Positions 53,183-61,841 of a DNA stretch of 64,000 nt are shown piece after piece; the first letter of the stretch is position 1; each line of letters opens with the position of its first letter. The notes beneath the pieces are model-generated. The model made no database searches. It had not been told where the DNA came from and worked only from the letters and a program-made list of their open reading frames with translations. Source of the DNA: Thermoanaerobaculia bacterium (lineage in GTDB: Bacteria; Acidobacteriota; Thermoanaerobaculia; Gp7-AA8); contig JADGNY010000001.1 in NCBI GenBank assembly GCA_017883235.1, positions 1-64,000 of the forward strand, in the 5' to 3' direction. The translations under genes were made by a program, and so were the position numbers.

Positions 53183-53453
53183 CGAGAGCCCTTCTCCCCC
53201 GCGGTTTCTTGCGGGGGAGAAGAGCCTGCCCTGAGCGAGCGAAGCGAGTCGAAGGGTGCCGAAGGCGGATGAGGGGGCGTTTCACGCGAACGTCATTTGC
53301 GCACGAGCAGAATGGCAACGTGCAAGCGACGCCTTCAAGCGGTCTCGGGCCACAACGCAAGATCGTACATGTTGCGTAAAACTCCCCCCTCATCCGCCTT
53401 CTCATCCGCCTTCTCCCCCCGCAAAGAAACCGCGGGGGGAGAAGGGCTCTCGA
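53183..53453. repeat. ~270-bp inverted-repeat element (GAGAGCCCTTCTCCCCC family)
   Basis: The 459-bp gap between frr and ispD contains terminal inverted repeats. The left arm is CTCGAGAGCCCTTCTCCCCC with an internal hairpin GCGGTTTCTTGC. The right arm is its complement ending GAGAAGGGCTCTCGACG. Inner arms GGCGGATGAGGGGG (~53264) and CCCCCTCATCCGCC (~53386) also pair. A shorter relative is at 63674-63728. No gene is seen inside. Confidence 0.75.
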
Positions 53454-53569
53454 CGTAAAGGAGTCGCAAGATTGCAAGCGGCTGTGTTCGAGCGGTCTCG
53501 CGGTCTCACGGTTTCGTGGTCTCGCGGCGTTCGGATTCAGGCTCGGCGCAACCCCGCAACCCCGCTCCA

Positions 53570-54127
53570 TCACACCGCCATGATGTCGACTTCTTTGCTC
53601 TTCAGGATGCTGCCGACTTCGTCGATGTGTTTGTCGGTCATCTTCTGGATCTCGTCGAGGGCATGCCGCTCATCGTCCTCGGAGATCTCGTGTTCTTTGA
53701 GCATCTTCTTGAGCTTGTCATTGCCGTCGCGCCGCACCTGCCGGATGGCCGTTCGCGCTTCCTCGGACATGTGATGCGCTCTCTTGACCAGCTCCTTCCG
53801 CCGTTCCTCGGTGAGCTGCGGGATGGGGATGCGGATCACCTTGCCGTCCGTCGCCGGATTCAGACCGAGGTCCGAGATGCGGATGGCTTTCTCCACGGCT
53901 GACACCATCGACTTATCCCACGGCTCGGCCACGATGAGCGACGCCTCGGGAACTTTGAGCGACGCAACCTGCCCGATCGGAGTGGGCGTGCCGTAGTAGT
54001 CGACCATGATGCCGTCGAGCATTCCCGCGTTAGCGCGGCCGGTGCGAAGCGTTTTGAACTCGCGGTGCAGCGCCTCGATGGCGCCGTGCATGCGGTGTTG
54101 AATGTCTTTGATTACCTCATTGATCAT
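53570..54127 (-). CDS. frr: Ribosome recycling factor
   Basis: RRF splits post-termination ribosomes with EF-G. The 185 residues show KTLRTGRANAGMLDGIMVDY YGT, PLNQV-like PIGQVASLKVPEASLIVAEP, GLNPATDGKVIRIPIPQLTE ERR and the C-terminal helix. It follows pyrH after 7 bp, as in the usual pyrH-frr pair. Confidence 0.97.
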   Translation of the reverse strand: MINEVIKDIQHRMHGAIEALHREFKTLRTGRANAGMLDGIMVDYYGTPTPIGQVASLKVPEASLIVAEPWDKSMVSAVEKAIRISDLGLNPATDGKVIRIPIPQLTEERRKELVKRAHHMSEEARTAIRQVRRDGNDKLKKMLKEHEISEDDERHALDEIQKMTDKHIDEVGSILKSKEVDIMAV

Positions 54128-54134
54128 GGTTTCC

Positions 54135-54857
54135 TCACGTCAAATCATCGCTGACCATCGAGCCGATGTCCTCGCCGAGGAGGGCGCGGCGGATATTGCC
54201 GGGCTCGCGAAGCGAAAAAATATAAATCGGTATCGAGCTGCCGCGCGCCAGGTCGATGGCGGTCGCGTCCATCACCTGCAGCCGTTCGGCGAGCACGCGC
54301 TGATAGTTCGCATGCGGGATCTTTGTCGCGCTCGGATCTTTTTCGGGGTCCGAGGTGTAGATGCCGTCGACCTTCGTGGCCTTGAAGATGATCTCGCACT
54401 TCAATTCGCTGGCGCGCAATGCGGCCGCGGAGTCGGTGGTGAAGTAGGGATTGCCGGTGCCGGCGGCGCAGATGACGATGCGCGCCTTCTCGAGATGGCG
54501 GATGGCCCGACGCCGGATGAACGGCTCGGCCACCTCGGCCATCGTGATCGCGGAGGTGACGCGCGTCTGCGCGCCACGGCGCTCCAGGGCGTCCTGCATG
54601 GCGATGGCGTTGATGACCGTGGCCAGCATCCCCATGTGATCGCCGGCCACCCGGTCGATTCCCTCGGTGGCCGCGGTGACACCGCGAAAGATGTTGCCAC
54701 CCCCGATGACGATGGCGATCTGGACGCCGGTGCGATGCACCTCCACGATCTCGTCCGCAATACGGGCGATCGTGTCGGCATCGATGCCCGTCCGGCGCCC
54801 GCCCATCAGCGCTTCACCGGAGAGTTTGAGAAGGATGCGTTTGTAACGAGGCGGCAT
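54135..54857 (-). CDS. pyrH: UMP kinase
   Basis: This amino-acid-kinase-fold enzyme phosphorylates UMP to UDP. The 240 residues include [73 protein letters not shown] and [19 protein letters not shown]. In most bacteria tsf lies directly upstream; here a large antiparallel gene (54910-58005) separates them, so pyrH needs its own promoter in the 52-bp gap. Confidence 0.97.
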   Translation of the reverse strand: MPPRYKRILLKLSGEALMGGRRTGIDADTIARIADEIVEVHRTGVQIAIVIGGGNIFRGVTAATEGIDRVAGDHMGMLATVINAIAMQDALERRGAQTRVTSAITMAEVAEPFIRRRAIRHLEKARIVICAAGTGNPYFTTDSAAALRASELKCEIIFKATKVDGIYTSDPEKDPSATKIPHANYQRVLAERLQVMDATAIDLARGSSIPIYIFSLREPGNIRRALLGEDIGSMVSDDLT

Positions 54858-54909
54858 TGGCGATGCTTTATATCAAATGCGCAGCCCGTATACTGCTGGA
54901 CATCCCGCC

Positions 54910-57900
54910 ATGAGTCAGATGCCGCCATCAGTCCTGGACCGACTGCTGCGCCTCTCCCAGCGCTTGCACGACATTCACGAGCGCCGGCGCCCGGAGATTT
55001 CTCCATTGATTCTTCTTCTGGCCGCGGCGAAGCTGGACTCGGCGGTGATGCACACGCTGCGCAATGCTGGGTTCGACTTGGTGCGGTTTGAGGAGTCGCT
55101 GCCGCGCCGCAAGCCGTCCGCAAAACTGGAAGAGGCGGCATTCGATCGGCGGTTCGCGGATTTGATCAAGGTTTCGGAAGAACTGCGGCCGGTAGACGCT
55201 GCCGCAGCAGCGCTTCAGATCATCGCGACGAATGAATACGAGCGGCTGGCTGGGTCAACACTCATTGTCCAGACTGCCGCGAACAGAATGCAGGCGTTGG
55301 CACAACTGGATCGCCTCCCCACAACAATCGAGCTGGAGAAGATCCTTGCCCTACCCATGACGATCAGCAGCAAGCGCGTGCTCGACGCAGCGATCAAACG
55401 CGCTCCGAGCCTCGTGACAACGAGCATCGTGGTGATCGCGGCGATCGAGGATGAGGGTGCCATCAAGGGCAGCGGTCCGGATGTTTTGCGCAATTACGTC
55501 CGCGCTGGCGATCCGAAACGGGTCGATGGTGAAATCGAGCAATGGATGAGCGCTTACCAAAGCAGCTCGATCCATGACGCATCTCTCCCGCTGCTCGAGA
55601 TGTTCCGCTATGCGGCGGAGATCGCGCTTCGCGTCAGCGGCGAGACCGTCATCCACGCCCGACACCTGATCGGCGCAATCCTGGCGTCGCGCGACATGGA
55701 ACTCGGCTCAAACGACTTACTCGCCCGATTCGCCGTGCCGGACGAGATGGCGCGTAATTTTCTTAACTTCATAGAGGAGGACGGCGCGAAATATCGCGAT
55801 CCCGACGACCGGGCTGCCTGGCGCCGGCTTCTCAATGTCGACGATCCGAGCTCAGTGCCGCGCTATGACGCCGAGGGCTACACGAAGAACGACTACCTCG
55901 GAATCGGGGCTGAGGTCGATGCCTTCGCCGCGCTCATTGCATCCAGGGAGCTGCAGCCGCCCATGTCGATCGGCCTGTTCGGCGACTGGGGCTCGGGCAA
56001 GAGTTTCTTCATGAGCCAGCTCCACGATGCGGTGGCAGACCTGGCCGGTACCGGAGGCGACGCCTACTACAAACGCATCGTACAGATCGACTTCAACGCC
56101 TGGCATTACGTCGAATCCAACCTCTGGGCCAGCCTCGTGGAGAACATCTTCCGGAACCTTCGGATCGCCGGAGAGAAACCGGAAGACCCGGTCGCTCGAA
56201 CCGAAGCCGTACTGCAGCGCATCGACGACACGCTCCTCAAGCGCGCCGAACAGGAGAAGAAAGTTGAGAAGGCGCAACTCAAGCGAGATGAAGCAGCGAA
56301 AGTGTTGGAGACGAGAAAGACGGAAGTCGAAAAGAGCGCCACGAAGCTCAATCTCGCACTTGCGAGCGACGTCTGGGACGCCGTCACCGTTGAAGAGCTG
56401 CCCCGCGCCGCATTCTCGGAGGCTCTGAAAAACCTCGGGATCGATCGCGTCATGAAGTCGACCGAGGACGTGCGAGCCACGATGGACGAAATCCGGCAGA
56501 TCGGCGGCCGAACGCGACTCCTGTGGTTCTGGGTCATGCAGAACCCCGGCATATGGCTGGTGCTCTGCGCCGTGATTCTCGCCGTACCCCTGGCGGTCGC
56601 CTGGGCCATGCCTTGGCTGAAGATCCTGTTTCCGGCAATCTCATCCGCCGTTTCTCAACTGGTGAGTATCGTCGCCGCGCTTGTTGGCTGGATCTCGGTG
56701 CAGATGAAACGCGGCGGCACTGCGGTCGGCACCGTGGAGGAAGCGAAGAAGAAGATCGACGGCGTCATTCAAAAGGCAGAGGCACGGAAGAAAGAGACCG
56801 TCAAGACCGAGCAAGATGCGCTCGATGCGGCCGACCGAGAACTGGCGACCGCGCAAAGAGCGTTGCAGGAACAGAATGACGCAGTTAAGAAAGCGGAAGA
56901 AGAGCTCCTAAACCTGCGCGCGGGCCGTCAACTCGCGCGCTTCATCGGCGACCGTGCTGCAAGCGACGACTATCGAAAGCTCCTCGGCGTCCTGGCCACG
57001 GCACGCAACGACTTCGAGCACTTGAGTGCACTAATGCGACGGCAGAACGACGAGCAGCCGCTTCCCGCGCACCTCGCGCACATCGATCCCATAGATGAGA
57101 AGTACCGGATCGACCGAATCGTTCTTTATATCGACGACCTCGACCGCTGTCCTCCGAACCGCGTCGTTGAAGTTCTACAGGCCGTCCATCTGCTGCTCGC
57201 GTTCAAATTGTTCGTGGTGGTCGTCGGCGTCGACGCCCGATGGGTCTCGGAATCAATCGAGTACAAGTTCAGGAACGTCTGGAAGCAGACGCGGATGCCG
57301 GGGTATCGCGTCGGGGCGCGGGATTATCTGGAAAAAATCTTCCAGATCCCTTACTGGCTGAACACGCTGGACCTCGGCGCAACAAGACGGTTCGTCGCGC
57401 GGCTCGTGGAAGGCGATGTGCGCACCGACGGCGCTACCGGCGAGGGGCGGCAGCAGAACGCAGCAGGACGGGGTGACAGCCGTGAAGAGGCGCCAGCATC
57501 CAACGGCGCCTCGACAGAGGAGGAGACCACGGACCGTCGCGAGAGGCTCGCCAGCGCGACCCCATTGCAGCTTTCCGAGCACGAGAGCAACTATATGAAG
57601 AGTCTGGCCGATCTCATCGGCCGCTCGCCTCGAACCGTGAAGCGTTACATCAACACGTATCGAATCATACGGGCCACGGTTCCGCAGCGGCGGCTGGCCG
57701 GCTTCCTGAAAGAGGACTACCGATCCGTTCTCCTCCTGCTCGCCATCGTCGTCGGCGTCCCTGAAGAGACGTTCAACATCTTCAAAGCTCTCGAATCGGT
57801 TACGGGTACCACAACGATCGCCGACTTCGCGAAAACGGTCCAGGGCGGTGTGGCCCGCGCGGCATTTGAGGACTACGCCCGCGACCGCTCCATCACAGTC

Positions 57901-58005
57901 GGGGAGCTGCGCCAACACATCAACACGGTGAGCCGGTACTCATTCGACCGACGGGAGAAAGCGGCGGGCCGGGAGCCCGCCGCCGATGATGTCTACTTCA
58001 TATAG
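54910..58005 (+). CDS. KAP family P-loop NTPase with N-terminal Clp-N-like region and membrane segments
   Basis: The 1031-residue protein belongs to the KAP NTPases, membrane-linked STAND-like ATPases that include phage-exclusion PifA. Walker A is LFGDWGSGKSFFMSQLHDAV (residues ~356-375). IVQIDFNAWHYVESNLWASL is the KAP hallmark. Walker B is IVLYIDDLDRCPPNRVVEVL (~737-756). Two hydrophobic segments at ~545-600 lie in the large KAP insertion, followed by a charged coiled coil. The N-terminal ~320 residues are helical with stretches resembling Clp-N repeats (ETVIHARHLIGAILASRDME). A polar linker at ~850-885 precedes the C-terminal SPRTVKRYINTYRIIR. It is antiparallel between pyrH and tsf, and its 3' end overlaps tsf by 13 bp. 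ATG 54910 is preferred to 54877. A defence role is an inference. Confidence 0.82.
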   Translation: MSQMPPSVLDRLLRLSQRLHDIHERRRPEISPLILLLAAAKLDSAVMHTLRNAGFDLVRFEESLPRRKPSAKLEEAAFDRRFADLIKVSEELRPVDAAAAALQIIATNEYERLAGSTLIVQTAANRMQALAQLDRLPTTIELEKILALPMTISSKRVLDAAIKRAPSLVTTSIVVIAAIEDEGAIKGSGPDVLRNYVRAGDPKRVDGEIEQWMSAYQSSSIHDASLPLLEMFRYAAEIALRVSGETVIHARHLIGAILASRDMELGSNDLLARFAVPDEMARNFLNFIEEDGAKYRDPDDRAAWRRLLNVDDPSSVPRYDAEGYTKNDYLGIGAEVDAFAALIASRELQPPMSIGLFGDWGSGKSFFMSQLHDAVADLAGTGGDAYYKRIVQIDFNAWHYVESNLWASLVENIFRNLRIAGEKPEDPVARTEAVLQRIDDTLLKRAEQEKKVEKAQLKRDEAAKVLETRKTEVEKSATKLNLALASDVWDAVTVEELPRAAFSEALKNLGIDRVMKSTEDVRATMDEIRQIGGRTRLLWFWVMQNPGIWLVLCAVILAVPLAVAWAMPWLKILFPAISSAVSQLVSIVAALVGWISVQMKRGGTAVGTVEEAKKKIDGVIQKAEARKKETVKTEQDALDAADRELATAQRALQEQNDAVKKAEEELLNLRAGRQLARFIGDRAASDDYRKLLGVLATARNDFEHLSALMRRQNDEQPLPAHLAHIDPIDEKYRIDRIVLYIDDLDRCPPNRVVEVLQAVHLLLAFKLFVVVVGVDARWVSESIEYKFRNVWKQTRMPGYRVGARDYLEKIFQIPYWLNTLDLGATRRFVARLVEGDVRTDGATGEGRQQNAAGRGDSREEAPASNGASTEEETTDRRERLASATPLQLSEHESNYMKSLADLIGRSPRTVKRYINTYRIIRATVPQRRLAGFLKEDYRSVLLLLAIVVGVPEETFNIFKALESVTGTTTIADFAKTVQGGVARAAFEDYARDRSITVGELRQHINTVSRYSFDRREKAAGREPAADDVYFI

Positions 58006-58928
58006 CTCGCCACTTCGGCGGCGAAGTCATCGCTCTTTTTCTCGATCCCTTCGCCCAGCTTGTAGCGGGTGAAACGGGTCACCGTGTACGCGCAGCCGGA
58101 CTCTTTGCCCGACGCGGCGAGATATTCGTTCACCGTCTGCTTGTCGTTGCGGATGTACGGCTGCTCGAGGAGGCAGGCCTCGCCGTAGAACTTGTCCATC
58201 TTGCCGGTGACCATCTTCTCGACGATGTTCTCCGGTTTGCCGGACTTGGCAGCGGCGTCGCGGGCGATCTCGCGCTCGGTATCGAGATCCTTCTGGGTCA
58301 CCTCGTCGCGGCGGATGAATCGCGGCTCCGCGGCGGCGATGTGCATGGCCACGTCCTTGGCGATCTCGCTCATGCGCGCGTTCTTCTCGCCGCTGGTGGC
58401 GACGAGCTCGACGAGCACACCGATCTTGCCGCCGGCGTGGATGTATGACGAAAGGACCGCGTTGGCGGCTCCCTCGTAGCGGACGAAACGGCGGATGGTG
58501 ATGTTCTCCTTGATCGAGCCGATCATGGATAGAACGTGCTGTCCGACCGTCTGACCGTCCTCATCGGTCGCATCTCCCGGCCACGGCTCGCTCTTCAGCG
58601 CGTCGACGGAATCGGCCTTGCTATGCGCGATCACCTTGGCCACTTCTTCGGCGAAATGGCGGAAGTTCTCGTTGCGGCCGACGAAATCGGTCTCGCAGTT
58701 GACTTCGACGAGTACGCCCAGGCCGTCGCCGACATACGACTGCACGGCGCCCTCGGCGGTGATGCGGCCGGCTTTCTTGCCAGCGGCGGCCAGACCCTTC
58801 TTGCGAAGGATCTTGGTGGCCTCTTCCATGTTTCCATCGGCCTCGGTCAGCGCGGACTTGACGTCCATCATGCCGGCGCCGGTCTGCTCGCGCAGTTCCT
58901 TTACCATCGCCGCGGTTACTTGTGTCAT
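57993..58928 (-). CDS. tsf: Elongation factor Ts
   Basis: EF-Ts is the nucleotide exchange factor for EF-Tu. The 311 residues include VTAAMVKELREQTGAGMMDV KSAL, EVNCETDFVGRNENFRHFAE and ACLLEQPYIRNDKQTVNEYL. It follows rpsB after 79 bp. Its 3' end overlaps the convergent KAP gene by 13 bp. Confidence 0.97.
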   Translation of the reverse strand: MTQVTAAMVKELREQTGAGMMDVKSALTEADGNMEEATKILRKKGLAAAGKKAGRITAEGAVQSYVGDGLGVLVEVNCETDFVGRNENFRHFAEEVAKVIAHSKADSVDALKSEPWPGDATDEDGQTVGQHVLSMIGSIKENITIRRFVRYEGAANAVLSSYIHAGGKIGVLVELVATSGEKNARMSEIAKDVAMHIAAAEPRFIRRDEVTQKDLDTEREIARDAAAKSGKPENIVEKMVTGKMDKFYGEACLLEQPYIRNDKQTVNEYLAASGKESGCAYTVTRFTRYKLGEGIEKKSDDFAAEVASYMK

Positions 58929-59007
58929 CTGAAATCTCCTCGATACAAGAGCGCCGTCTGCCTCGATCAGGCAGCCGGCGCTCCAAGTGGAAGTAGTCTT
59001 GGCGAAA

Positions 59008-59817
59008 CTAAGAAGCGGCCGGAGCGCTCATCGCTTCGGCGGGTTCGGCCGGAATGGGAGCGGCGGCCATGGGAGCAGTGGGAGCAGTGGGAGCAGCCTC
59101 GCCCTTATCCTCGACGCCGATGAACTTCTCCTCGGCGAGGTTGTAGCCTTCGAGCACGGCATCGGCGATCTTCTGCGTGAACAGCCGGATGGCGCGGATG
59201 GCGTCATCGTTCCCCGGAATGACGTAGTTGATGTCCTCCGGATCGCAATTCGTGTCGACGATGGCCACCACGGGGATGCCGAGCTTCTTCGCTTCCTGGA
59301 TGGCGATGTATTCCTTCTTCGGATCGATCACAAAGAGCGCGTCCGGAAGGCCGTCCATCTCGCGGATGCCGATGAGATTCTTGAGGAGCTTATCGCGCTC
59401 GCGGTCGAGTGCGGCGCGCTCCTTCTTCGACATCTCTTTTTCGGTGTCGCCGATGATGATCTCGATCTCCTTGAGGCGCTCGATCGACTTGCGGACGGTG
59501 GTGAAATTCGTGAGCGTCCCACCAAGCCAGCGGTTGTTCACGTAGAACATGCCGCAGCGGTTGGCCTCTTCGAGAATGGCATCCTGCGCCTGGCGCTTGG
59601 TGCCGACAAACAAAATGCGTTTCCCCTGGGACGCGAGGTCCGAGATGAACGCGGAAGCTTCCTTAAAGAGCTTGAGCGTCTTCTGAAGGTCAATGATGTA
59701 GATCCCATTGCGCTTGCCGAAGATGTACTTCTTCATCTTCGGATTCCAGCGCTTGGTCTGATGACCGAAGTGGACGCCAGCTTCCAAAAGCTCTTTCATC
59801 GTAATAGAGACTGCCAA
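59008..59817 (-). CDS. rpsB: 30S ribosomal protein S2
   Basis: The 269 residues contain [65 protein letters not shown] and [15 protein letters not shown]. The C-terminal extension is Ala/Pro-rich ([20 protein letters not shown]). The gene is preceded by a strong terminator that separates it from rpsI. Confidence 0.97.
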   Translation of the reverse strand: MAVSITMKELLEAGVHFGHQTKRWNPKMKKYIFGKRNGIYIIDLQKTLKLFKEASAFISDLASQGKRILFVGTKRQAQDAILEEANRCGMFYVNNRWLGGTLTNFTTVRKSIERLKEIEIIIGDTEKEMSKKERAALDRERDKLLKNLIGIREMDGLPDALFVIDPKKEYIAIQEAKKLGIPVVAIVDTNCDPEDINYVIPGNDDAIRAIRLFTQKIADAVLEGYNLAEEKFIGVEDKGEAAPTAPTAPMAAAPIPAEPAEAMSAPAAS

Positions 59818-59864
59818 GCAAACCCTCCTTTTCGCGTGACGTTTGAGTTGGACTGCGTTGAGAC

Positions 59865-59897
59865 AAAAAAAGACAGGAGCGAGCGGCGCTCCTGTCT
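59865..59897 (-). terminator. Rho-independent terminator between rpsI and rpsB
   Basis: AGACAGGAGCG / CGCTCCTGTCT is a perfect 11-bp stem with a 5-nt loop, followed on the minus strand by TTTTTT. It ends the rplM-rpsI unit. Confidence 0.9.
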
Positions 59898-59934
59898 TCG
59901 GGAATCAAACTTGGGAAAACCGGAACATCGGAGA

Positions 59935-60327
59935 CTAGCGCTTGGAGAACTGGAAGCGAGCGCGCGCGCCTTTCTGGCCGTACTTCTTGCGCTCCTTCAT
60001 TCTCGGGTCACGTGTGAGCAGGCCGGCCTTCTTCAGGCGCTTGCGCAGCTCGACGTTGAAGATCTGCAGCGCGCGCGAGATACCGTGACGGATCGCGCCC
60101 GCCTGGCCGCTGGGGCCGCCGCCGTCAACCGTGACGACGATGTCGAACTTGTCGGCCGTCTCCGTCAGCGAGAGCGGCTGCTTGATGATCATCTTCAGCA
60201 CATCGTTGCCGAAGTACTCGTCCAGCGTGCGGTGATTGACGGTGATGGCACCGCTGCCTTGACGAAGGTGAACGCGCGCCGTCGAGGTCTTGCGCCGTCC
60301 CGTTCCGTAGTATTCAACCAGAGCCAA
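59935..60327 (-). CDS. rpsI: 30S ribosomal protein S9
   Basis: The 130 residues include [41 protein letters not shown] and the C-terminal tail [16 protein letters not shown], which reaches the decoding centre. It follows rplM after 18 bp in the conserved rplM-rpsI pair. Confidence 0.97.
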   Translation of the reverse strand: MALVEYYGTGRRKTSTARVHLRQGSGAITVNHRTLDEYFGNDVLKMIIKQPLSLTETADKFDIVVTVDGGGPSGQAGAIRHGISRALQIFNVELRKRLKKAGLLTRDPRMKERKKYGQKGARARFQFSKR

Positions 60328-60345
60328 AGAATCCTCCTAGATCTG

Positions 60346-60777
60346 TCAGGCGACTTCGAGCCGTTCCGGCTTCTGCGCTTCGTGGGGGTGAACCGTACCG
60401 CGGTAGACTTTCAGCTTCTTGATCATCTTCCGGCCTAGCTTGTTCTTCGGCAGCATGCCCAGAACGGCCCGCTCGATCATCGACTCCGGCTTCTCGGCGC
60501 GGACGAACCGTGCCGCTTTCTCGCTCAGGCCGCCCGGGTAGAGCGAGTGGTGACGGTAGATCTTGTCCGTCTCCTTCTTGCCCGTCAGGAGGATCTTCTC
60601 GGCATTGATGACGATCACGTGATCGCCCGTGTCGAGGAACGGCGTGTAGGTCGGCTTGCTCTTGCCGGAAATGATCCGGGCGATCTCGGTCGATAGCCGC
60701 CCGAGGACTTTGCCCTCGGCGTCGATGATGAACCACTTCGGCTCGATGTCGCCCTGCTTGGGGAAATACGTACGCAT
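60346..60777 (-). CDS. rplM: 50S ribosomal protein L13
   Basis: The 143 residues include [59 protein letters not shown] and [21 protein letters not shown] 60777 has AGGAG upstream; an ATG five codons earlier lacks support. Confidence 0.97.
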   Translation of the reverse strand: MRTYFPKQGDIEPKWFIIDAEGKVLGRLSTEIARIISGKSKPTYTPFLDTGDHVIVINAEKILLTGKKETDKIYRHHSLYPGGLSEKAARFVRAEKPESMIERAVLGMLPKNKLGRKMIKKLKVYRGTVHPHEAQKPERLEVA

Positions 60778-60986
60778 GACTCTCCTGAACACACCACGAA
60801 ACTAGAGATTTCGATCTTCGGAGGACCGCGGCGCAGGTGAGAACTGCTCAGCGCCGAACGTCATTCAAAGACAACCACACACCTTCCCCGCGGAAGGGGG
60901 TGAAACGGTAACACTGCCGAACAGAGCCCGTCAAGGGATTCATTCCCTGGGCGGATCGAGGGATTGCGGGCGGAGCCTTTCGCCGA

Positions 60987-61157
60987 TCAAAGGCGGTCCT
61001 TCTTCTCACGAAACCCGGTCGTTCGCATGCCGCGTACAAAACCCCGCATTGCGGCGATTGGCTTGTCGGGAACCAGGATGATCACTCCTCCCTTTGCGAT
61101 CACCTGGAACTCCTGTTCGGGGCGGATATCGCTTCGCTTTCGCGCTTTTTTCGGCAT
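60987..61157 (-). CDS. AbrB/SpoVT-type antitoxin-like protein, probably frameshifted
   Basis: The 56-codon frame reads MPKKARKRSDIRPEQEFQVI AKGGVIILVPDKPIAAMRGF and then VRGMRTTGF, which is the swapped-hairpin AbrB pattern from the Pro-Lys-Lys-Ala-Arg segment onward. The expected N-terminal strand (GSSKNKVG) is encoded just upstream in another frame from ATG 61197. One extra T near 61158-61160 separates the two. Either the gene is a one-base frameshift pseudogene, the base is a sequencing error, or translation starts internally. No toxin gene is adjacent. Confidence 0.6.
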   Translation of the reverse strand: MPKKARKRSDIRPEQEFQVIAKGGVIILVPDKPIAAMRGFVRGMRTTGFREKKDRL

Positions 61158-61263
61158 AACCCACCTTGTTTTTCGAGGAACCCTTCGTTCGTCCCATAAC
61201 TTCCCACGTAGAACCCGATTGCTCCTGCGCTCGCGTAGCGCTCACATCACCTGTACGCCTACC

Positions 61264-61472
61264 TGTCATCCTGAGCCGCCGGAGCTGCGAGTCGCGAAGC
61301 GATGAAGCAGCGTAGGACGGTCGAAGGACCCCCAGATCGAAACCCGGACAGGGAGGGGGAAAGTGAGACCTCCCCCGCCCTTCCCTGGTTTCAGGCTGGG
61401 GGTTCTTCGACCGTCCTTCGCCGCACTTCGCTCGCTACGCTCGCTCAGCGGCTCCGGCGGCTCAGAATGACA
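61264..61472. repeat. Second ~205-bp MITE-like element
   Basis: It begins TGTCATCCTGAGCCGCCGGA and ends with the near-complement GGCTCCGGCGGCTCAGAATG ACA. Nested GGACGGTCGAAGGACCCCCA and its complement match the element at 9830-10036. It fills most of the gap between the AbrB-type gene and the frame at 61557. Confidence 0.85.
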
Positions 61473-61556
61473 GTGAGTTGAGAAGAAGGCAAAGTCAACC
61501 CATGAGTGACAGCACACAAGGAATGGCAGAGGTTTCCATCGGTTTCCCATCACCGC

Positions 61557-61841
61557 ATGCCCTCCGATCCCACCGGTCCCATCCGCGCCGCCGTCCTGAG
61601 CGCGACGCTCGTTCTCGATCCTGCCCCGGCTGATCCGTTCGAGATACGCTCGCCGCCCATCCGCCGGACGATGCCGCACGTTACCCCGCCGCTCGGTCTC
61701 GAACCGGCCTATTTCCGATACCGCATCGACCGCGACGGACTTGTCCATCCGCTCCCGGCCATCGCCGGCGCACGCGTCTGCCGTGAGAAATCTCCCCAGC
61801 GGCGGCGGCGTTCTGCCGCGCGTTCTTTCAGGCGTTCATGA
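61557..61841 (+). CDS. Hypothetical protein, possibly coupled to the ABC-F gene
   Basis: The 94-codon frame (MPSDPTGPIRAAVLSATLVL, then PPLGLEPAYFRYRIDRDGLV) ends with TGA overlapping the ATG of the ABC-F gene (ATGA), an arrangement of coupled genes. The sequence is moderately protein-like, with a basic Arg/Ser tail. No family is recognised. It may be noncoding. Confidence 0.35.
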   Translation: MPSDPTGPIRAAVLSATLVLDPAPADPFEIRSPPIRRTMPHVTPPLGLEPAYFRYRIDRDGLVHPLPAIAGARVCREKSPQRRRRSAARSFRRS

